This document shows, one piece after another, positions 52,693 through 62,645 of a stretch of 64,000 bases of DNA (position 1 is the first letter of the stretch; each line of letters opens with the position of its first letter). This stretch comes from Hydrogenophaga sp. RAC07 (GTDB lineage Bacteria > Pseudomonadota > Gammaproteobacteria > Burkholderiales > Burkholderiaceae_C). The stretch lies in assembly GCF_001713375.1 (NCBI RefSeq), contig NZ_CP016449.1:3348001-3412000 (forward strand), read 5' to 3'. Both the position numbers and the translations under genes were made by a program. The notes under the pieces are model-generated. The model ran no database searches, was not told the DNA's origin, and was given only the letters and a program-made list of their open reading frames with translations.

Positions 52693-53583
52693 ATGCTGCA
52701 GCAAAGCCCTTCCCCCCAACGCGTTGCGCGTCCGGTGCCGCCCCCCAGGACGCCCGCGTCCGACGACGGCCCGCTGGCCGAGGGCCGTGAGTTCGTCTGG
52801 TCCGACGCCGACTTCTCGCGCATCAAGGCGCTGATCTACAAGAAGGCCGGCATCAGCCTGCACGACGGCAAACACGCCATGGTCTACAGCCGCGTCTCGC
52901 GCCGCCTGCGCGAAACCGGCCATGACAGCTTCAAGACCTACCTGGACTGGCTCGAACACCACGACGGCGCCGAGTGGCAGGAGTTCATCAACGCGCTGAC
53001 CACCAACCTCACCGCGTTCTTCCGGGAGCAACACCACTTCGAGATCCTGGCGCAGATGTTTGCCGCCAAACGTTCGCAGAACTGGCGCATCTGGTGCTCG
53101 GCCGCCTCCACCGGCGAAGAGCCGTATTCCATCGCGATCACCGCCACCGAGGGCCTGGGTGCCAGCGGCTCGTTCGAGATCGTCAACAGCGACATCGACA
53201 CCAAGGTGCTGGCCACCGCACAACGCGGTGTGTACAAGGCCGACGGCACCAAGGGCCTGAGCCCGGAACGCATGCAGCGCTTCTTCATGCGCGGCAAGGG
53301 CAGCAACGAAGGCTTCATGCGGGTGAAACCCGAGCTGCAGAAGAACATGAGCTTTCAGACCGTGAACCTGATCCACGATCTGCCGTTTCGTGAACCGTTC
53401 GACGTGGTGTTCTGCCGCAACGTGATGATCTATTTCGACGCCGCCACGCAGCGCCAGGTGCTCGAGCGCATCCACCGTGTGATGAAACCCGGCGGCATGC
53501 TGTTCGTGGGCCACGCCGAGAACTTCAGCGACGCCCGCAACCTGTTTGCCCTGCGTGGCAAGACCGTGTACGAGCGCCTGTAA
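52693..53583 (+). CDS. cheR: Chemotaxis methyltransferase CheR
   Basis: CheR (296 residues) adds methyl groups to receptor glutamates using S-adenosylmethionine. A Pro-rich head of about 30 residues precedes the N-terminal helical domain. The SAM-binding glycine-like motif is WCSAASTGEEPYSIAI, and FCRNVMIYFD, FRGK-type core elements and GGMLFVGHAENF follow. There is no C-terminal tether for a receptor pentapeptide, and neither chemoreceptor in the window has one. It precedes cheD by 9 bases. Confidence 0.96.
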   Translation: MLQQSPSPQRVARPVPPPRTPASDDGPLAEGREFVWSDADFSRIKALIYKKAGISLHDGKHAMVYSRVSRRLRETGHDSFKTYLDWLEHHDGAEWQEFINALTTNLTAFFREQHHFEILAQMFAAKRSQNWRIWCSAASTGEEPYSIAITATEGLGASGSFEIVNSDIDTKVLATAQRGVYKADGTKGLSPERMQRFFMRGKGSNEGFMRVKPELQKNMSFQTVNLIHDLPFREPFDVVFCRNVMIYFDAATQRQVLERIHRVMKPGGMLFVGHAENFSDARNLFALRGKTVYERL

Positions 53584-53592
53584 GGCAACGGC

Positions 53593-54222
53593 ATGATCGC
53601 AGCCCCCCTCTCAAAACTCGACCAGCTCAAGGCCAGCAAGCGCAAGGCTGGGGAGGCGAGTTTTTTCTACCACGACCACCACTTCCACCAGGACGCGGTG
53701 AAGGTGCTGCCCGGCGAGTACTTCGTGACCGCCGACGACATGTTGGTGATGACCGTGCTGGGCTCCTGCATCGCCGCCTGCATCTACGACCCGCGTGTCC
53801 GCGTGGGCGGCATGAACCACTTCATGCTGCCCGACGGGGGCATGGACGCGGGCGGGCGCTACGGCTCGTTCGCCATGGAGCTGCTGATCAACGAAATGAT
53901 GAAGCTCGGCGCCCGGCGCGAGACCATGCAGGCCAAGGTGTTCGGTGGTGGTCAGGTGATGCACACCTTCACCACCATGAACGTGGGCGAGCGCAACACG
54001 CAGTTCGTGCTGGATTATTTGCAGACCGAACGCATCGCGGTGATCTCCAAGGACGTGCTGGACATCCACCCGCGCAAGGTCTGCTACTTCCCGGCCACCG
54101 GCAAGGCCATGGTCAAGCGGCTGGCCCATTCGCACCCCGAAACACTGGAAACACAGGAACGCAAGAGCAGCGCGTCCGTGGTCGCCAAGGCGATCACCGG
54201 CGGCTCGGTGGACCTGTTCTGA
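53593..54222 (+). CDS. cheD: Chemoreceptor glutamine deamidase CheD
   Basis: CheD (209 residues) deamidates receptor glutamines and can also modulate CheC-like phosphatases. Catalytic C and H are in VLGSCIAACIYDPRVRVGGMNHFMLPDGG (landmarks LGSCIAAC and GGMNHFMLPDG). KVFGGGQVM is the other typical motif. The C-terminus GGSVDLF resembles that of the CheZ-motif protein upstream. It is 30 bases before cheB. Confidence 0.95.
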   Translation: MIAAPLSKLDQLKASKRKAGEASFFYHDHHFHQDAVKVLPGEYFVTADDMLVMTVLGSCIAACIYDPRVRVGGMNHFMLPDGGMDAGGRYGSFAMELLINEMMKLGARRETMQAKVFGGGQVMHTFTTMNVGERNTQFVLDYLQTERIAVISKDVLDIHPRKVCYFPATGKAMVKRLAHSHPETLETQERKSSASVVAKAITGGSVDLF

Positions 54223-54252
54223 AACAAGCGACAAGAAGACAAGGAGAGGACC

Positions 54253-55344
54253 ATGGCAAAGATCAAAGTGGTCGTGGTGGACGATTCCGCCCTCGTGCGC
54301 AGCCTGCTCACCGAAATCATCAACCGCCAGGCCGACATGACTTGCGTGGGTGCTGCGGCCGATCCGCTGGTGGCGCGCGAGATGATCCGCGAAACCAACC
54401 CCGACGTGATCACGCTGGACGTGGAGATGCCGCGCATGGACGGGCTGGAATTCCTCTCGCGCCTGATGCGCCTGCGGCCCATGCCCGTGGTGATGGTCTC
54501 CACCCTCACCGAACAGGGCGCTGAAACCACGCTGCGCGCACTCGAGATGGGCGCGGTCGATTTCGTGGCCAAGCCGCGCATCGGCGTGAGCAGTGGTTTG
54601 CAGGAGCTCGCCGGCGACATCGTGGACAAGATCCGCGTGGCGGCGGGCGCTCACGTCAAGCGCCTGCCGCCCGCGTCGGGTGCCGGCTCTGCCCCAGCTG
54701 GTGGCGGCGCTGCGGAGCCACCGCGCGCGGCGCTGCCGCGGGTGTCCACCGAAAAGATCATCTGCATCGGCGCCTCCACCGGCGGCACGGAAGCCATCCG
54801 CGAGGTGCTCATGCCCATGCCGGCCGACGCGCCTGCCATCGTGATCACCCAGCACATGCCGCCGGGCTTCACCACCAGCTTTGCCAACCGGCTCAACACG
54901 CTGTGCCGCATCCGCGTGCAGGAAGCGCGGCACGGCGAGCGCATCCTGCCCGGCCACGCCTACATCGCCCCCGGAGGCCACCACTTCCGCATCGACCGCA
55001 GCGGCTCCAACTACGTGGCCGTGGTGGAAGACACCGAACCCGTGAACCGGCACCGTCCTTCGGTGGAAGTGCTGTTCAAGTCGGCCGCACGCGTGCTGGG
55101 CCCCAACGCGCTGGGCATCATGCTCACCGGCATGGGCGCCGACGGCGCGCAGGCCATGCGCGAGATGAAAGATGCCGGCAGCTACAACTACGTGCAGGAC
55201 GAAGCCAGCTGCGTCGTCTTCGGCATGCCGCGCATGGCCATCCAGTACGGAGCCGCGCACGAGATCCTGCCGCTGACACAGATCGCCTCGGCCGTGCTCA
55301 ACCGCCTGGCCAGCGCACCCGCTGGCGTGCGCCACCGCATCTGA
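54253..55344 (+). CDS. cheB: Chemotaxis methylesterase CheB
   Basis: CheB (363 residues) removes methyl groups and deamidates receptors when its receiver is phosphorylated. The receiver has acceptor D56 in [13 protein letters not shown] Pro/Ala linker follows, then the methylesterase with catalytic serine in [11 protein letters not shown], histidine in [17 protein letters not shown] and aspartate in [10 protein letters not shown]. The ATG has AAGGAGAGGACC upstream. Gene order cheA-cheR-cheD-cheB is common in Burkholderiales. Confidence 0.97.
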   Translation: MAKIKVVVVDDSALVRSLLTEIINRQADMTCVGAAADPLVAREMIRETNPDVITLDVEMPRMDGLEFLSRLMRLRPMPVVMVSTLTEQGAETTLRALEMGAVDFVAKPRIGVSSGLQELAGDIVDKIRVAAGAHVKRLPPASGAGSAPAGGGAAEPPRAALPRVSTEKIICIGASTGGTEAIREVLMPMPADAPAIVITQHMPPGFTTSFANRLNTLCRIRVQEARHGERILPGHAYIAPGGHHFRIDRSGSNYVAVVEDTEPVNRHRPSVEVLFKSAARVLGPNALGIMLTGMGADGAQAMREMKDAGSYNYVQDEASCVVFGMPRMAIQYGAAHEILPLTQIASAVLNRLASAPAGVRHRI

Positions 55345-55383
55345 CCTCCCCAATCTCCCCAAACGTCTTCAGGACACACCACC

Positions 55384-55890
55384 ATGAACACGCGTCGTTG
55401 CTTCACCTTGCTGCTGGCTTTGGCCGCGGCCACCCCCCTGGTTTTTGCCCAGAGCCTGGAGATGCCCAAGGGCCGCACCGTGCTCAGCGTCAGCGGCAAG
55501 ATCGGCGCCTCCAACAAGGGTGAACTCGCCGTGTTCGACATGGCCATGATCGAGAAGCTGCCCCAGCACAGCTTCACCACCCGCACACCCTGGTACGACA
55601 AGCCGGTCAAGTTCACCGGCCCGCTGCTGGCCGACGTTCTCGCCGCGGTGAAAGCCAGCGGCGCCACCGTGAGCGCGGTGGCGATCAACGACTACGCGAT
55701 CAACATTCCGGTCGAGGACGTGAACAAGCACGGTGTGCTCATGGCGCGCCTGATCGACGACAAGCCCATTCCCGTGCGCAGCAAGGGCCCTTTGTTCGTG
55801 GTCTATCCGTTTGACAACGCCGCTGAGCTGCGCACGTCGGTCTACTACGAGCGCTCGATCTGGCAGCTCAAGGCACTGGACGTGAAATGA
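55384..55890 (+). CDS. Periplasmic sulfite-oxidase-fold (molybdopterin-binding-like) protein
   Basis: This 168-residue exported protein has a signal peptide of about 22 residues (cut near VFA-QS). The mature part looks like the molybdopterin-binding domain of the sulfite-oxidase family (VLSVSGKIGASNKGELAVFDMAMIEKLPQHSFTT, FTGPLLADVLAAVKASGATV, GPLFVVYPFDN; landmarks ELAVFDMAMIEKLPQ and YPFDNAAELRT). The cofactor-ligating cysteine is missing; the only Cys is in the signal peptide. It overlaps the hybrid kinase by 4 bases, so it is probably a periplasmic sensing partner for it and not an enzyme. Confidence 0.75.
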   Translation: MNTRRCFTLLLALAAATPLVFAQSLEMPKGRTVLSVSGKIGASNKGELAVFDMAMIEKLPQHSFTTRTPWYDKPVKFTGPLLADVLAAVKASGATVSAVAINDYAINIPVEDVNKHGVLMARLIDDKPIPVRSKGPLFVVYPFDNAAELRTSVYYERSIWQLKALDVK

Positions 55891-58142
55891 ACACCAGACC
55901 CACCGGCCTGGGAAGCTGGCGTGTGGGGCACTGGGTGGCCGCGATCGGTGCGGCGCTGCTGGTGACCCTGACCCCGCTGAGCTACATCCAGTGGAAGCAG
56001 TTCAACCTGATGCAGGACGTGGCGGTCAACCAGATCGACTCGATCATGTGGCAGTCCTACCAGCTCGAGCGTGAACTCGGTCACCTTGCTTACGCGATGC
56101 ACAGCTCGCTCGACCCCGAATCCACGGTCGAGCCCGATTTCCTGGTCGAACGATACGACGTGTTTGTGAGCCGCATCGCGCTGGTGACCGACATGCCGCG
56201 CAGCGACTTGCTCAACACCACGCCGGCCTATCTCGAAGCCATCCGGCTGGTGAACGCCTTCGTGACCGACGCCGACCCGGTCTTTGCCGACCCCGCCGGA
56301 TTGCTGGCACAGCGCTCCACGCGGCTGGCCTTGATTCAGACCATCGAACAGACGGAGCCGGCGCTGGGCGAACTCACACGCGAGGCCAACCGGGCCACCG
56401 CACGTTTTGTGGACGAACGCAACATCCAGCTGCGCGAGCAGGGCCGCCTGGTGATTGCCCTGGCCGGCGTGCAGGCGGGTGTGCTGTTGTTGTTCGTGGC
56501 GCTGCTGGTGCGTCACCTGCGCCGCCAGGTCGTGCAGTACGAAAATCTGCAAGCCATCTCGCGCGAACTCGCCGTGGCCAGGGACGAGGCCGAGGCCGCC
56601 AACCACGGCAAGAGCGTGTTCCTCGCCAACATGAGCCACGAAATCCGCACACCGTTCCAGGGTGTGCTGGGCATGCTCAACCTGCTCGACGAAACGCGGC
56701 TCTCGGGCCAGCAGCGCGACTACGTGCAGACCGCGCGCGACTCGGCGCAACACCTGCTGGGTGTGCTCAACGACATCCTCGACGTGTCGACCATGGAGTC
56801 CGGCACGCTGCGCCTGGCGCCCGAACCGGTGCGCCTGCGTTCGCTGGTGCAGGAGGTTGAAGGCCTGATGCGGGCCGCGGCGCGCGAGAAGGGCCTCACG
56901 ATGCAGGTCGACACCGCGCACGATCTGCCCGAGTGGGTGATGGCCGATCCCACGCGCGTGCGCCAGATCCTCTTCAACCTGCTGGGCAATGCCGTCAAGT
57001 TCACCAGCCAGGGCAGCGTCACGGCCCGACTGTCCCGACTGGACAACACACCGGCCGGTGTGTGCATCACCGTGCAGGACACCGGCATGGGCATGGACCG
57101 GGCCACCGTCGCCCAGCTCTTCACCCGCTTCTACCAGGCCGACAACTCGGTGCGCCGGCGCATCGGCGGCAGCGGGCTGGGGCTGGAGATTTCGCGTAAC
57201 CTCGCCAACATGATGGGCGGCAGCATCGAGGTCCACAGCGAACCGGGCCAGGGCTCGCTGTTCACCGTGCACCTGATCCTGCCCGAGACCGTCGCGCCCG
57301 CGCAGGCAGAGCACGTCAGCGACCAGCCGGGCCACACGCGCCGGCTGCGCGTGCTGGTGGCCGAAGACCACCCGATCAACCTCAAGTACATGCACATCCT
57401 GCTGGAGCGCATGGGCCATGAGGCGGTGTTCTGCGAAAACGGCCAGGAAGCCCTGCAGCTGCTGGAGCGCCAGAGCTTCGACGTGGTGCTGCTCGACTAC
57501 CACATGCCGGTGCTCGACGGCATGGCCACCACCGAGGCCATTCGCGCTCTTGAGGGTCCCAACAAGGACATCAAGGTCGTGCTGGTCACCGCCGACGTGG
57601 TGAACGACACGCGCAAAAAGGCGCTGGATGTGGGCGTCAGCGAATTCGCCAGCAAACCCCTGCAGGCACAAGACCTGCAGCGAGCCTTGCAGCGCTGCGG
57701 TCTGCTCGATGCCGCGACCGCCCCGGCAAGCGACCCGGCGCCAGGCGCCGAGCTGGCGGCACCCGAACCGGAAGAGCTCAATGCCAGCGCGGCCGGGCTG
57801 ATCGACACGGAGTCGTACACCGAGATCGTGGCGATGATGCCGGCCGACACCATGGACGAACTGCTGTCCACCCTGTTCGAGCCGCCCGAGGGCAGCGTGC
57901 ACGTGCTGCTGGCCTCACTGGCGGCAGGAGACGCGGATCAGATCGCCTACGACGCGCACAAGCTCAAGGGCACGGCCATGCTGCTGGGCTTTCGAGCGCT
58001 GGTGCGGACCTCGGCCCAGATCGAGCGCCTGGCCCCGGAAGACAACGCCGCCTTGCGCCGCGAGCTGGGCACCCAGCTGCTGGCCGACATGACCCGCACG
58101 CAGCTGGCCCTGCAGCAGTTCGCGACGGCCGAGCAGGCCTGA
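55887..58142 (+). CDS. Hybrid sensor histidine kinase with receiver and HPt domains
   Basis: This 751-residue membrane kinase has TM1 at about residues 13-35, a periplasmic part of roughly 150 residues, TM2 near 187-210, a HisKA domain with [12 protein letters not shown], a HATPase_c domain ([27 protein letters not shown]), a receiver ([14 protein letters not shown], acceptor in [11 protein letters not shown]) and a C-terminal HPt domain with [16 protein letters not shown]. It can run the full phosphorelay internally and needs an external response regulator. It overlaps the SUOX-fold gene by 4 bases, an arrangement seen for ligand-binding partner proteins. Confidence 0.92.
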   Translation: MNTRPTGLGSWRVGHWVAAIGAALLVTLTPLSYIQWKQFNLMQDVAVNQIDSIMWQSYQLERELGHLAYAMHSSLDPESTVEPDFLVERYDVFVSRIALVTDMPRSDLLNTTPAYLEAIRLVNAFVTDADPVFADPAGLLAQRSTRLALIQTIEQTEPALGELTREANRATARFVDERNIQLREQGRLVIALAGVQAGVLLLFVALLVRHLRRQVVQYENLQAISRELAVARDEAEAANHGKSVFLANMSHEIRTPFQGVLGMLNLLDETRLSGQQRDYVQTARDSAQHLLGVLNDILDVSTMESGTLRLAPEPVRLRSLVQEVEGLMRAAAREKGLTMQVDTAHDLPEWVMADPTRVRQILFNLLGNAVKFTSQGSVTARLSRLDNTPAGVCITVQDTGMGMDRATVAQLFTRFYQADNSVRRRIGGSGLGLEISRNLANMMGGSIEVHSEPGQGSLFTVHLILPETVAPAQAEHVSDQPGHTRRLRVLVAEDHPINLKYMHILLERMGHEAVFCENGQEALQLLERQSFDVVLLDYHMPVLDGMATTEAIRALEGPNKDIKVVLVTADVVNDTRKKALDVGVSEFASKPLQAQDLQRALQRCGLLDAATAPASDPAPGAELAAPEPEELNASAAGLIDTESYTEIVAMMPADTMDELLSTLFEPPEGSVHVLLASLAAGDADQIAYDAHKLKGTAMLLGFRALVRTSAQIERLAPEDNAALRRELGTQLLADMTRTQLALQQFATAEQA

Positions 58143-58170
58143 CCTCCGGCGCGCGCCAGCAAGGTGGGCG

Positions 58171-58188
58171 CCCTGGCCTAGGCCAGGG
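58171..58188 (+). terminator. Perfect palindrome after the hybrid kinase gene
   Basis: CCCTGGCCTAGGCCAGGG is an 18-base perfect palindrome, 29 bases past the stop codon. No T run follows. It may end transcripts from both sides of this convergent junction, because the MHYT kinase gene ends at 58401 on the opposite strand. The remaining 58189-58400 show no gene. Confidence 0.4.
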
Positions 58189-58400
58189 ATCGGGTTTGCC
58201 GGGCCACGCGCTCCAGGTCACCCAACGCCCGCAGGCACTGCAGACCCGGGCTGCTGGTCAGGAATGGTCAGGAAGTTTGTCCCGTTGACCCACAGAGAAG
58301 GGCAGACGGAGCTGCCGAGGTTCATTCCCGGGGCGGACAACCGCGACCGGCGCGCGGCACGGAGCGGCACAACGGTTCTTTGCAGTTCACCGGGTCGAGA

Positions 58401-60707
58401 TCAGCAAACCGCCGCGGGCTCGGTCTGCTCAAGCGCCAGCACGCGGGAAACTTCCTCCAGCAACACCGGCAGCCGGGACGACTTGGTGACGAAGCCGTTC
58501 ATGCCCGCGGCGGCCGTGGCCACGACGTCCTGGTTCTGCGCGCTGGCGGTCAGCGCGATGATGGGCACCGGCCGCTGTCCTGCGGCCCGCTCCTGAAGGC
58601 GGATGCGCCGGGTCGCCTCCAGGCCGTCGACCTCGGGCATCTGCACGTCCATGAGCACCACATCGAAACGCTCCTCAGCCGTTGCCTGCACCGCCTGGGC
58701 GCCCGAGCCCACGCAGACCACCCGGTGCGCCTTGCCCAGCATCAACCGCAGCACCTCGATGTTCAACAGCACGTCGTCGGCAATCAGGATGTTGAGTCGG
58801 GGCAAGGCGACCTCGCGGGCCAGAACCGGCGACACCAGTTCCTCGATGTGGGCCACCGCCAGCGGCAGCCACACGGTGAAGGTGCTGCCCTGATGCAGTT
58901 CGCTGACCACGGTGATGGTGCCTCCCATGAGATCGACCAGCTTCTTGCAGATGGTGGTACCCAGGCCCGTGCCACCAAAGCGTCGCGTGGTGGAGGAATC
59001 GACCTGGCTGAACGGCTCGAAGATCTGGTCGAGGTAGGCCGCGGGCATGCCCACGCCGGTGTCGATGACCTTGAACAGCAGCCCGCCCCGCTCGGACGAG
59101 ATGTCCAGCTTCACGTGACCGCAGGGGGTGAACTTGATGGCATTGCCCAGCAAGTTGCCCAGCACCTGTCGGATGCGAAAACCATCGCCCTCGAAAAACG
59201 GCGCCACCCCGGGTTGCACCGTCACCTGCAGCTCGATGCCCTGGGCCTGGGCCGACGCGCCGTGCACCAGCGTCAACTCCCGCACCAGCGCGTCAACGCT
59301 GAAGGGGCAGATCTCGAACTCCACCAGGCCCTTGTCGAGCTTGGCGGTGTCCAGGATCTCGTTGAGCAGGCGCAACAGCGACCGGGCGGAGCTTTCGACC
59401 ACCTGCAATTGCTCACGCTGCTCCGGCTGCAGCGGGCCGTCGAGCAACACCGTGATGAAGCCCAGGATGGCGTTCATGGGCGTGCGCACCTCGTGGCTCA
59501 TGTTGGCCAGAAAAGTGCGCCGCGCCTCGGCCACCTTCTCGGCTTGCAACCTGGCCAGCTGCAGGTCGGCCACGGCCTTGCGGTCCGAGATGTCCTGTGC
59601 CAGCTTGGACGCACCCACGATGCGCCCGGCCTCGTCGCGGATCGGCGAGACCGTCACCGACAGGTGGACTTCGCTGCCGTCCTTGCGCAGGCGAACGACC
59701 TCGGCATTGGGCACCGATTCACCCGCCAGCACGCGCTGGAGCAGGTCTTTCTCCGTGTGCAGGTCCTCCGGCTTGAACAGGCGGGTGATGGGCTGCCCCA
59801 CCATGTCGTCGGACGAATAGCCAAAGATCTCGGTGGCACCCTGGTTCCAGGTCAGGACCACACCCTCGGTGGTCTTGGTGACGATCGCGTCGTGCGAGCT
59901 GGCCACCACCGACTGCATGTACTGGAGTCGGGCGGTCAGGCCGCGCAGGCGGATCACCATGGACAGCAGCACCACCAGAAGCGAGATCGCGGCCACGGTG
60001 ACGGCGATGCCGGCCATCAACCACGGCGAGCCCGCCTGCGAGGCATCGCCTGATGGCGGGGTGCCGGTGAAGTGCACCGCAGCCATGCCGCAGTAGTGCA
60101 TGGCGGAAACCGCCAGACCCATGAGCACGCCCGAGAGCGCATTGCGCCATGCCGCGGAGAGCTCCGGGCGCCAACGCTGCAAGGCCTGACGCACCCAGAG
60201 TGCCCACACGGCCAGCAGCACCGCCACGACCACCGACACCGCCACCATCACGGGATCGAAGTGCAGGCCGTCCATGCCCTCCAGGGCGAACATGCCGGTG
60301 TAGTGCATGGCCCCCACGCCAAGGCCGAACAGCCCCCCGCCGAGCCAGAGCGTGGTGGTGCTTTGTCGCTTGAGCATGAGCAACCACAGCGCCAGCGACG
60401 AAGCCAGCACGCTGGGCACCATGGACAGGAGGGTGATGTCCACCCTGTAGCCCGCCGCACGGCACAGGTCGAGCGCGAGGATGCCCACGAAGTGCATGGC
60501 CCAAACGCCCGAACCCAGCGCCAGGCCACCGGCCAGCACCATGCACAAGGCGGACACGCCTCGAAAGCGGTCGGCCTGCGACGACACCACCATGGCGGCC
60601 ACCCCGGCCAGCACGGCCAGTCCCACCGACAGCACCACCAAGGCGGGTTCGTGATGACCCAGCAACAACAGGGAAACATCGTCCGGGAGCGGAAGGGAAT
60701 CGGTCAT
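58401..60707 (-). CDS. MHYT-PAS hybrid sensor histidine kinase
   Basis: This 768-residue kinase starts with an integral MHYT sensor (about residues 1-240, roughly seven helices) with MHY-type repeats [15 protein letters not shown] and SAMHYCGM, which are thought to bind copper and sense a diatomic gas. A PAS domain follows (about 255-370, [20 protein letters not shown]; landmark [12 protein letters not shown]), then HisKA with [11 protein letters not shown], HATPase_c with [13 protein letters not shown] and [18 protein letters not shown], and a receiver with [12 protein letters not shown]. No HPt is attached. It is divergent from the second chemoreceptor, 290 bases apart. Confidence 0.92.
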   Translation of the reverse strand: MTDSLPLPDDVSLLLLGHHEPALVVLSVGLAVLAGVAAMVVSSQADRFRGVSALCMVLAGGLALGSGVWAMHFVGILALDLCRAAGYRVDITLLSMVPSVLASSLALWLLMLKRQSTTTLWLGGGLFGLGVGAMHYTGMFALEGMDGLHFDPVMVAVSVVVAVLLAVWALWVRQALQRWRPELSAAWRNALSGVLMGLAVSAMHYCGMAAVHFTGTPPSGDASQAGSPWLMAGIAVTVAAISLLVVLLSMVIRLRGLTARLQYMQSVVASSHDAIVTKTTEGVVLTWNQGATEIFGYSSDDMVGQPITRLFKPEDLHTEKDLLQRVLAGESVPNAEVVRLRKDGSEVHLSVTVSPIRDEAGRIVGASKLAQDISDRKAVADLQLARLQAEKVAEARRTFLANMSHEVRTPMNAILGFITVLLDGPLQPEQREQLQVVESSARSLLRLLNEILDTAKLDKGLVEFEICPFSVDALVRELTLVHGASAQAQGIELQVTVQPGVAPFFEGDGFRIRQVLGNLLGNAIKFTPCGHVKLDISSERGGLLFKVIDTGVGMPAAYLDQIFEPFSQVDSSTTRRFGGTGLGTTICKKLVDLMGGTITVVSELHQGSTFTVWLPLAVAHIEELVSPVLAREVALPRLNILIADDVLLNIEVLRLMLGKAHRVVCVGSGAQAVQATAEERFDVVLMDVQMPEVDGLEATRRIRLQERAAGQRPVPIIALTASAQNQDVVATAAAGMNGFVTKSSRLPVLLEEVSRVLALEQTEPAAVC

Positions 60708-60784
60708 GAGCGCAATGGCTGGCCAGTGTTGTCTGTACCTCGACTCGATCCGCGTTGAACTTGAGGAACAAGTTCACACAGTCA

Positions 60785-60804
60785 TATGTTCGATACCGAA
60801 CATA
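60785..60804. promoter_or_regulatory. 8-bp dyad in the kinase-receptor divergent region
   Basis: TATGTTCG and CGAACATA are perfect complements around ATAC, at 60785-60804. It lies between the divergent MHYT kinase (ends at 60707) and the second chemoreceptor. A regulator-binding site or operator is likely; the binding protein is unknown. Confidence 0.45.
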
Positions 60805-60821
60805 CAAATCGCCTCACACCA

Positions 60822-60848
60822 TCAAGTTGGCGCGCGACGGGTCGAAAT
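60822..60848 (+). promoter_or_regulatory. Sigma-28 promoter of the second chemoreceptor
   Basis: TCAAG (60822-60826), 14 bases, then GTCGAAAT (60841-60848). This equals the flagellin pattern with T for C in the -10. A long leader of about 140 bases separates it from the gene. Confidence 0.65.
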
Positions 60849-60997
60849 CTCGGGAAGCCGGTGAAACCCGCGAACAAGCCCCAAAACCCCCGATTCATAA
60901 GGGGTTTCAAGCTCCACCCACGCGGGATGATCCGGTCAGGCGATCGAGAAAGTCGCCGACCGGGCGAAACCCCGGACCCCCCCACCAAGGAGCCACC

Positions 60998-62548
60998 ATG
61001 TCCGGTCGCATGACGCTTGCAAGACGTCTCTTGCTCATCAACACGACCCTGATCGGCTTGCTGATCCTCGTGTCCCTCACGGTCTGGTTCATGATGGACA
61101 AGGTCATGGCCGCGGCCGACCGCATCAGCAAGACCAACGTGCCACAGCTCGAGCTGATCGCCGAGCTGGAACTCAACGTCACCCGTGCCTCGCTGCAGGT
61201 GCGCCACGCCATCCTCGCGCGCAACCCGCAGGAGCTGCAGGCCACGCTGGACGACGTGACCGCCAAGAAGAAACTGCTGATGGAGAAGCTCGAGGCGTTC
61301 GGCAGCGGCATGATCGACGAAGACGGGCGCAAGGCCTTCGCTCCGCTGCCCGGTCTGATGGACGAGTTCTGGAAACAGGGTTCGGCCAACGTGGCGCTGA
61401 TCCAGGAAGGCAGAAAGGAAGAAGCCTTTGTGTTCCTGGTGGACAAGACGATTCCCGCACGCAATGCGCTGCTGGCGCCGCTGGCGCTGGAGAAACAGCG
61501 ACAAGGTGAGCGGCTGAAGTTCCGCGTGGGCGAGGTCAAGGAGTTCTCGGAGCTGGACCGCGACGTGGTCATCGGCGCGGTGCTGGTGGTGGCCGCAGGC
61601 TTGCTGGGCATGACCTGGTACCTCGGCCAGGTGACACGACAACTCGGCGCCGACCCGGACCAGCTCAAGCGCGTGGCCGAATCGGTGGCGCAAGGCGATC
61701 TGAGTGTGACGATTGACCTGAAGCAAGGTGACACCACCAGTGCGATGGCCGCCCTGAACACCATGACCCAGCGGCTGGCGCAATCGGTGAGCCGGGTCCG
61801 GATGGGAGCCGAAGGTGTGTCCAACGCCAGCTCGGAGATCGCTTCGGGCAACTCGGACCTTTCGGGCCGCACCGAGAGCCAGGCCAGCGCGCTGGAGCAG
61901 ACCTCGGCCTCGATGGAGGAGCTGGGCTCCACCGTGCGGCAGAACGCCGACAACGCCCGCACCGCCAACCAACTGGCGCAGTCGGCATCGACCCTGGCCA
62001 CGCAGGGCGGCGACGTGGTGAACCAGGTGGTCTCGACCATGAAGGACATCAACGACAGCAGCCAGAAGATCGCCGAGATCATCGGTGTCATCGACGGCAT
62101 CGCTTTCCAGACCAACATCCTCGCGCTCAACGCAGCGGTGGAAGCGGCCCGCGCGGGAGAACAAGGCCGCGGATTTGCGGTGGTGGCCGGCGAGGTGCGC
62201 AACCTCGCGCAGCGCAGCGCCGAGGCAGCCAAGCAGATCAAGAGCCTGATCTCCACCAGCGCCGAGCGCGTGGGCCAGGGCACCGCCCTGGTGGACCGCG
62301 CCGGCGTGACCATGACCGAGGTGGTGGCGGCGATCCGCCGCGTGACCTCGATCATGGAAGAGATCAGCAACGCCAGCGCCGAACAAAGCGCCGGTGTCGG
62401 TCAGGTGGGCGAAGCCGTGACCCAGATGGACCAGGCCACCCAGCAGAACGCCGCGCTGGTGGAGCAGATGGCGGCAGCCGCCACGGGCCTGAGCACGCAG
62501 GCGGCCGATCTGGTGAGCGCCGTCGCGGTGTTCAAGTTGAAAGGCTGA
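60998..62548 (+). CDS. Methyl-accepting chemotaxis protein (second copy)
   Basis: This 516-residue chemoreceptor has TM1 near residues 9-34, a periplasmic four-helix-bundle domain (about 35-185), TM2 near 187-207, a HAMP domain and a signalling domain with the tip [20 protein letters not shown] and [18 protein letters not shown]. Its cytoplasmic half closely follows the receptor at 38729-40291. The ATG at 60998 has AAGGAG upstream; a long upstream in-frame extension is not plausible. No C-terminal pentapeptide is present. A type B repeat begins at its stop codon. Confidence 0.93.
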   Translation: MSGRMTLARRLLLINTTLIGLLILVSLTVWFMMDKVMAAADRISKTNVPQLELIAELELNVTRASLQVRHAILARNPQELQATLDDVTAKKKLLMEKLEAFGSGMIDEDGRKAFAPLPGLMDEFWKQGSANVALIQEGRKEEAFVFLVDKTIPARNALLAPLALEKQRQGERLKFRVGEVKEFSELDRDVVIGAVLVVAAGLLGMTWYLGQVTRQLGADPDQLKRVAESVAQGDLSVTIDLKQGDTTSAMAALNTMTQRLAQSVSRVRMGAEGVSNASSEIASGNSDLSGRTESQASALEQTSASMEELGSTVRQNADNARTANQLAQSASTLATQGGDVVNQVVSTMKDINDSSQKIAEIIGVIDGIAFQTNILALNAAVEAARAGEQGRGFAVVAGEVRNLAQRSAEAAKQIKSLISTSAERVGQGTALVDRAGVTMTEVVAAIRRVTSIMEEISNASAEQSAGVGQVGEAVTQMDQATQQNAALVEQMAAAATGLSTQAADLVSAVAVFKLKG

Positions 62549-62639
62549 AGCCCCACGCTCCGCCGCTGCGCGGGTCGCTGCCCCCCAAGGGGGCTGATTC
62601 GTCTTGGGGCGGCCCGGCGGCGAATCGGTCGGCGCCCCA
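62546..62639. repeat. Dispersed intergenic repeat, type B, copy 2
   Basis: CCCCACGCTCCGCCGCTGCG, CGGGTCGCTGCCCCCCAAGG and GGGCTGATTCGTCTTGGGGC GGCCCGGCGGCG match the unit at 37345-37432, including the CCCCCCAAGGGGG palindrome. It starts at the stop codon of the chemoreceptor. Confidence 0.75.
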
Positions 62640-62645
62640 GCAGTT

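Noticed and set aside
55845..57902. A 685-codon minus-strand frame antisense to the hybrid kinase
   Set aside because: Same shadow pattern; the plus-strand kinase has complete domain motifs.
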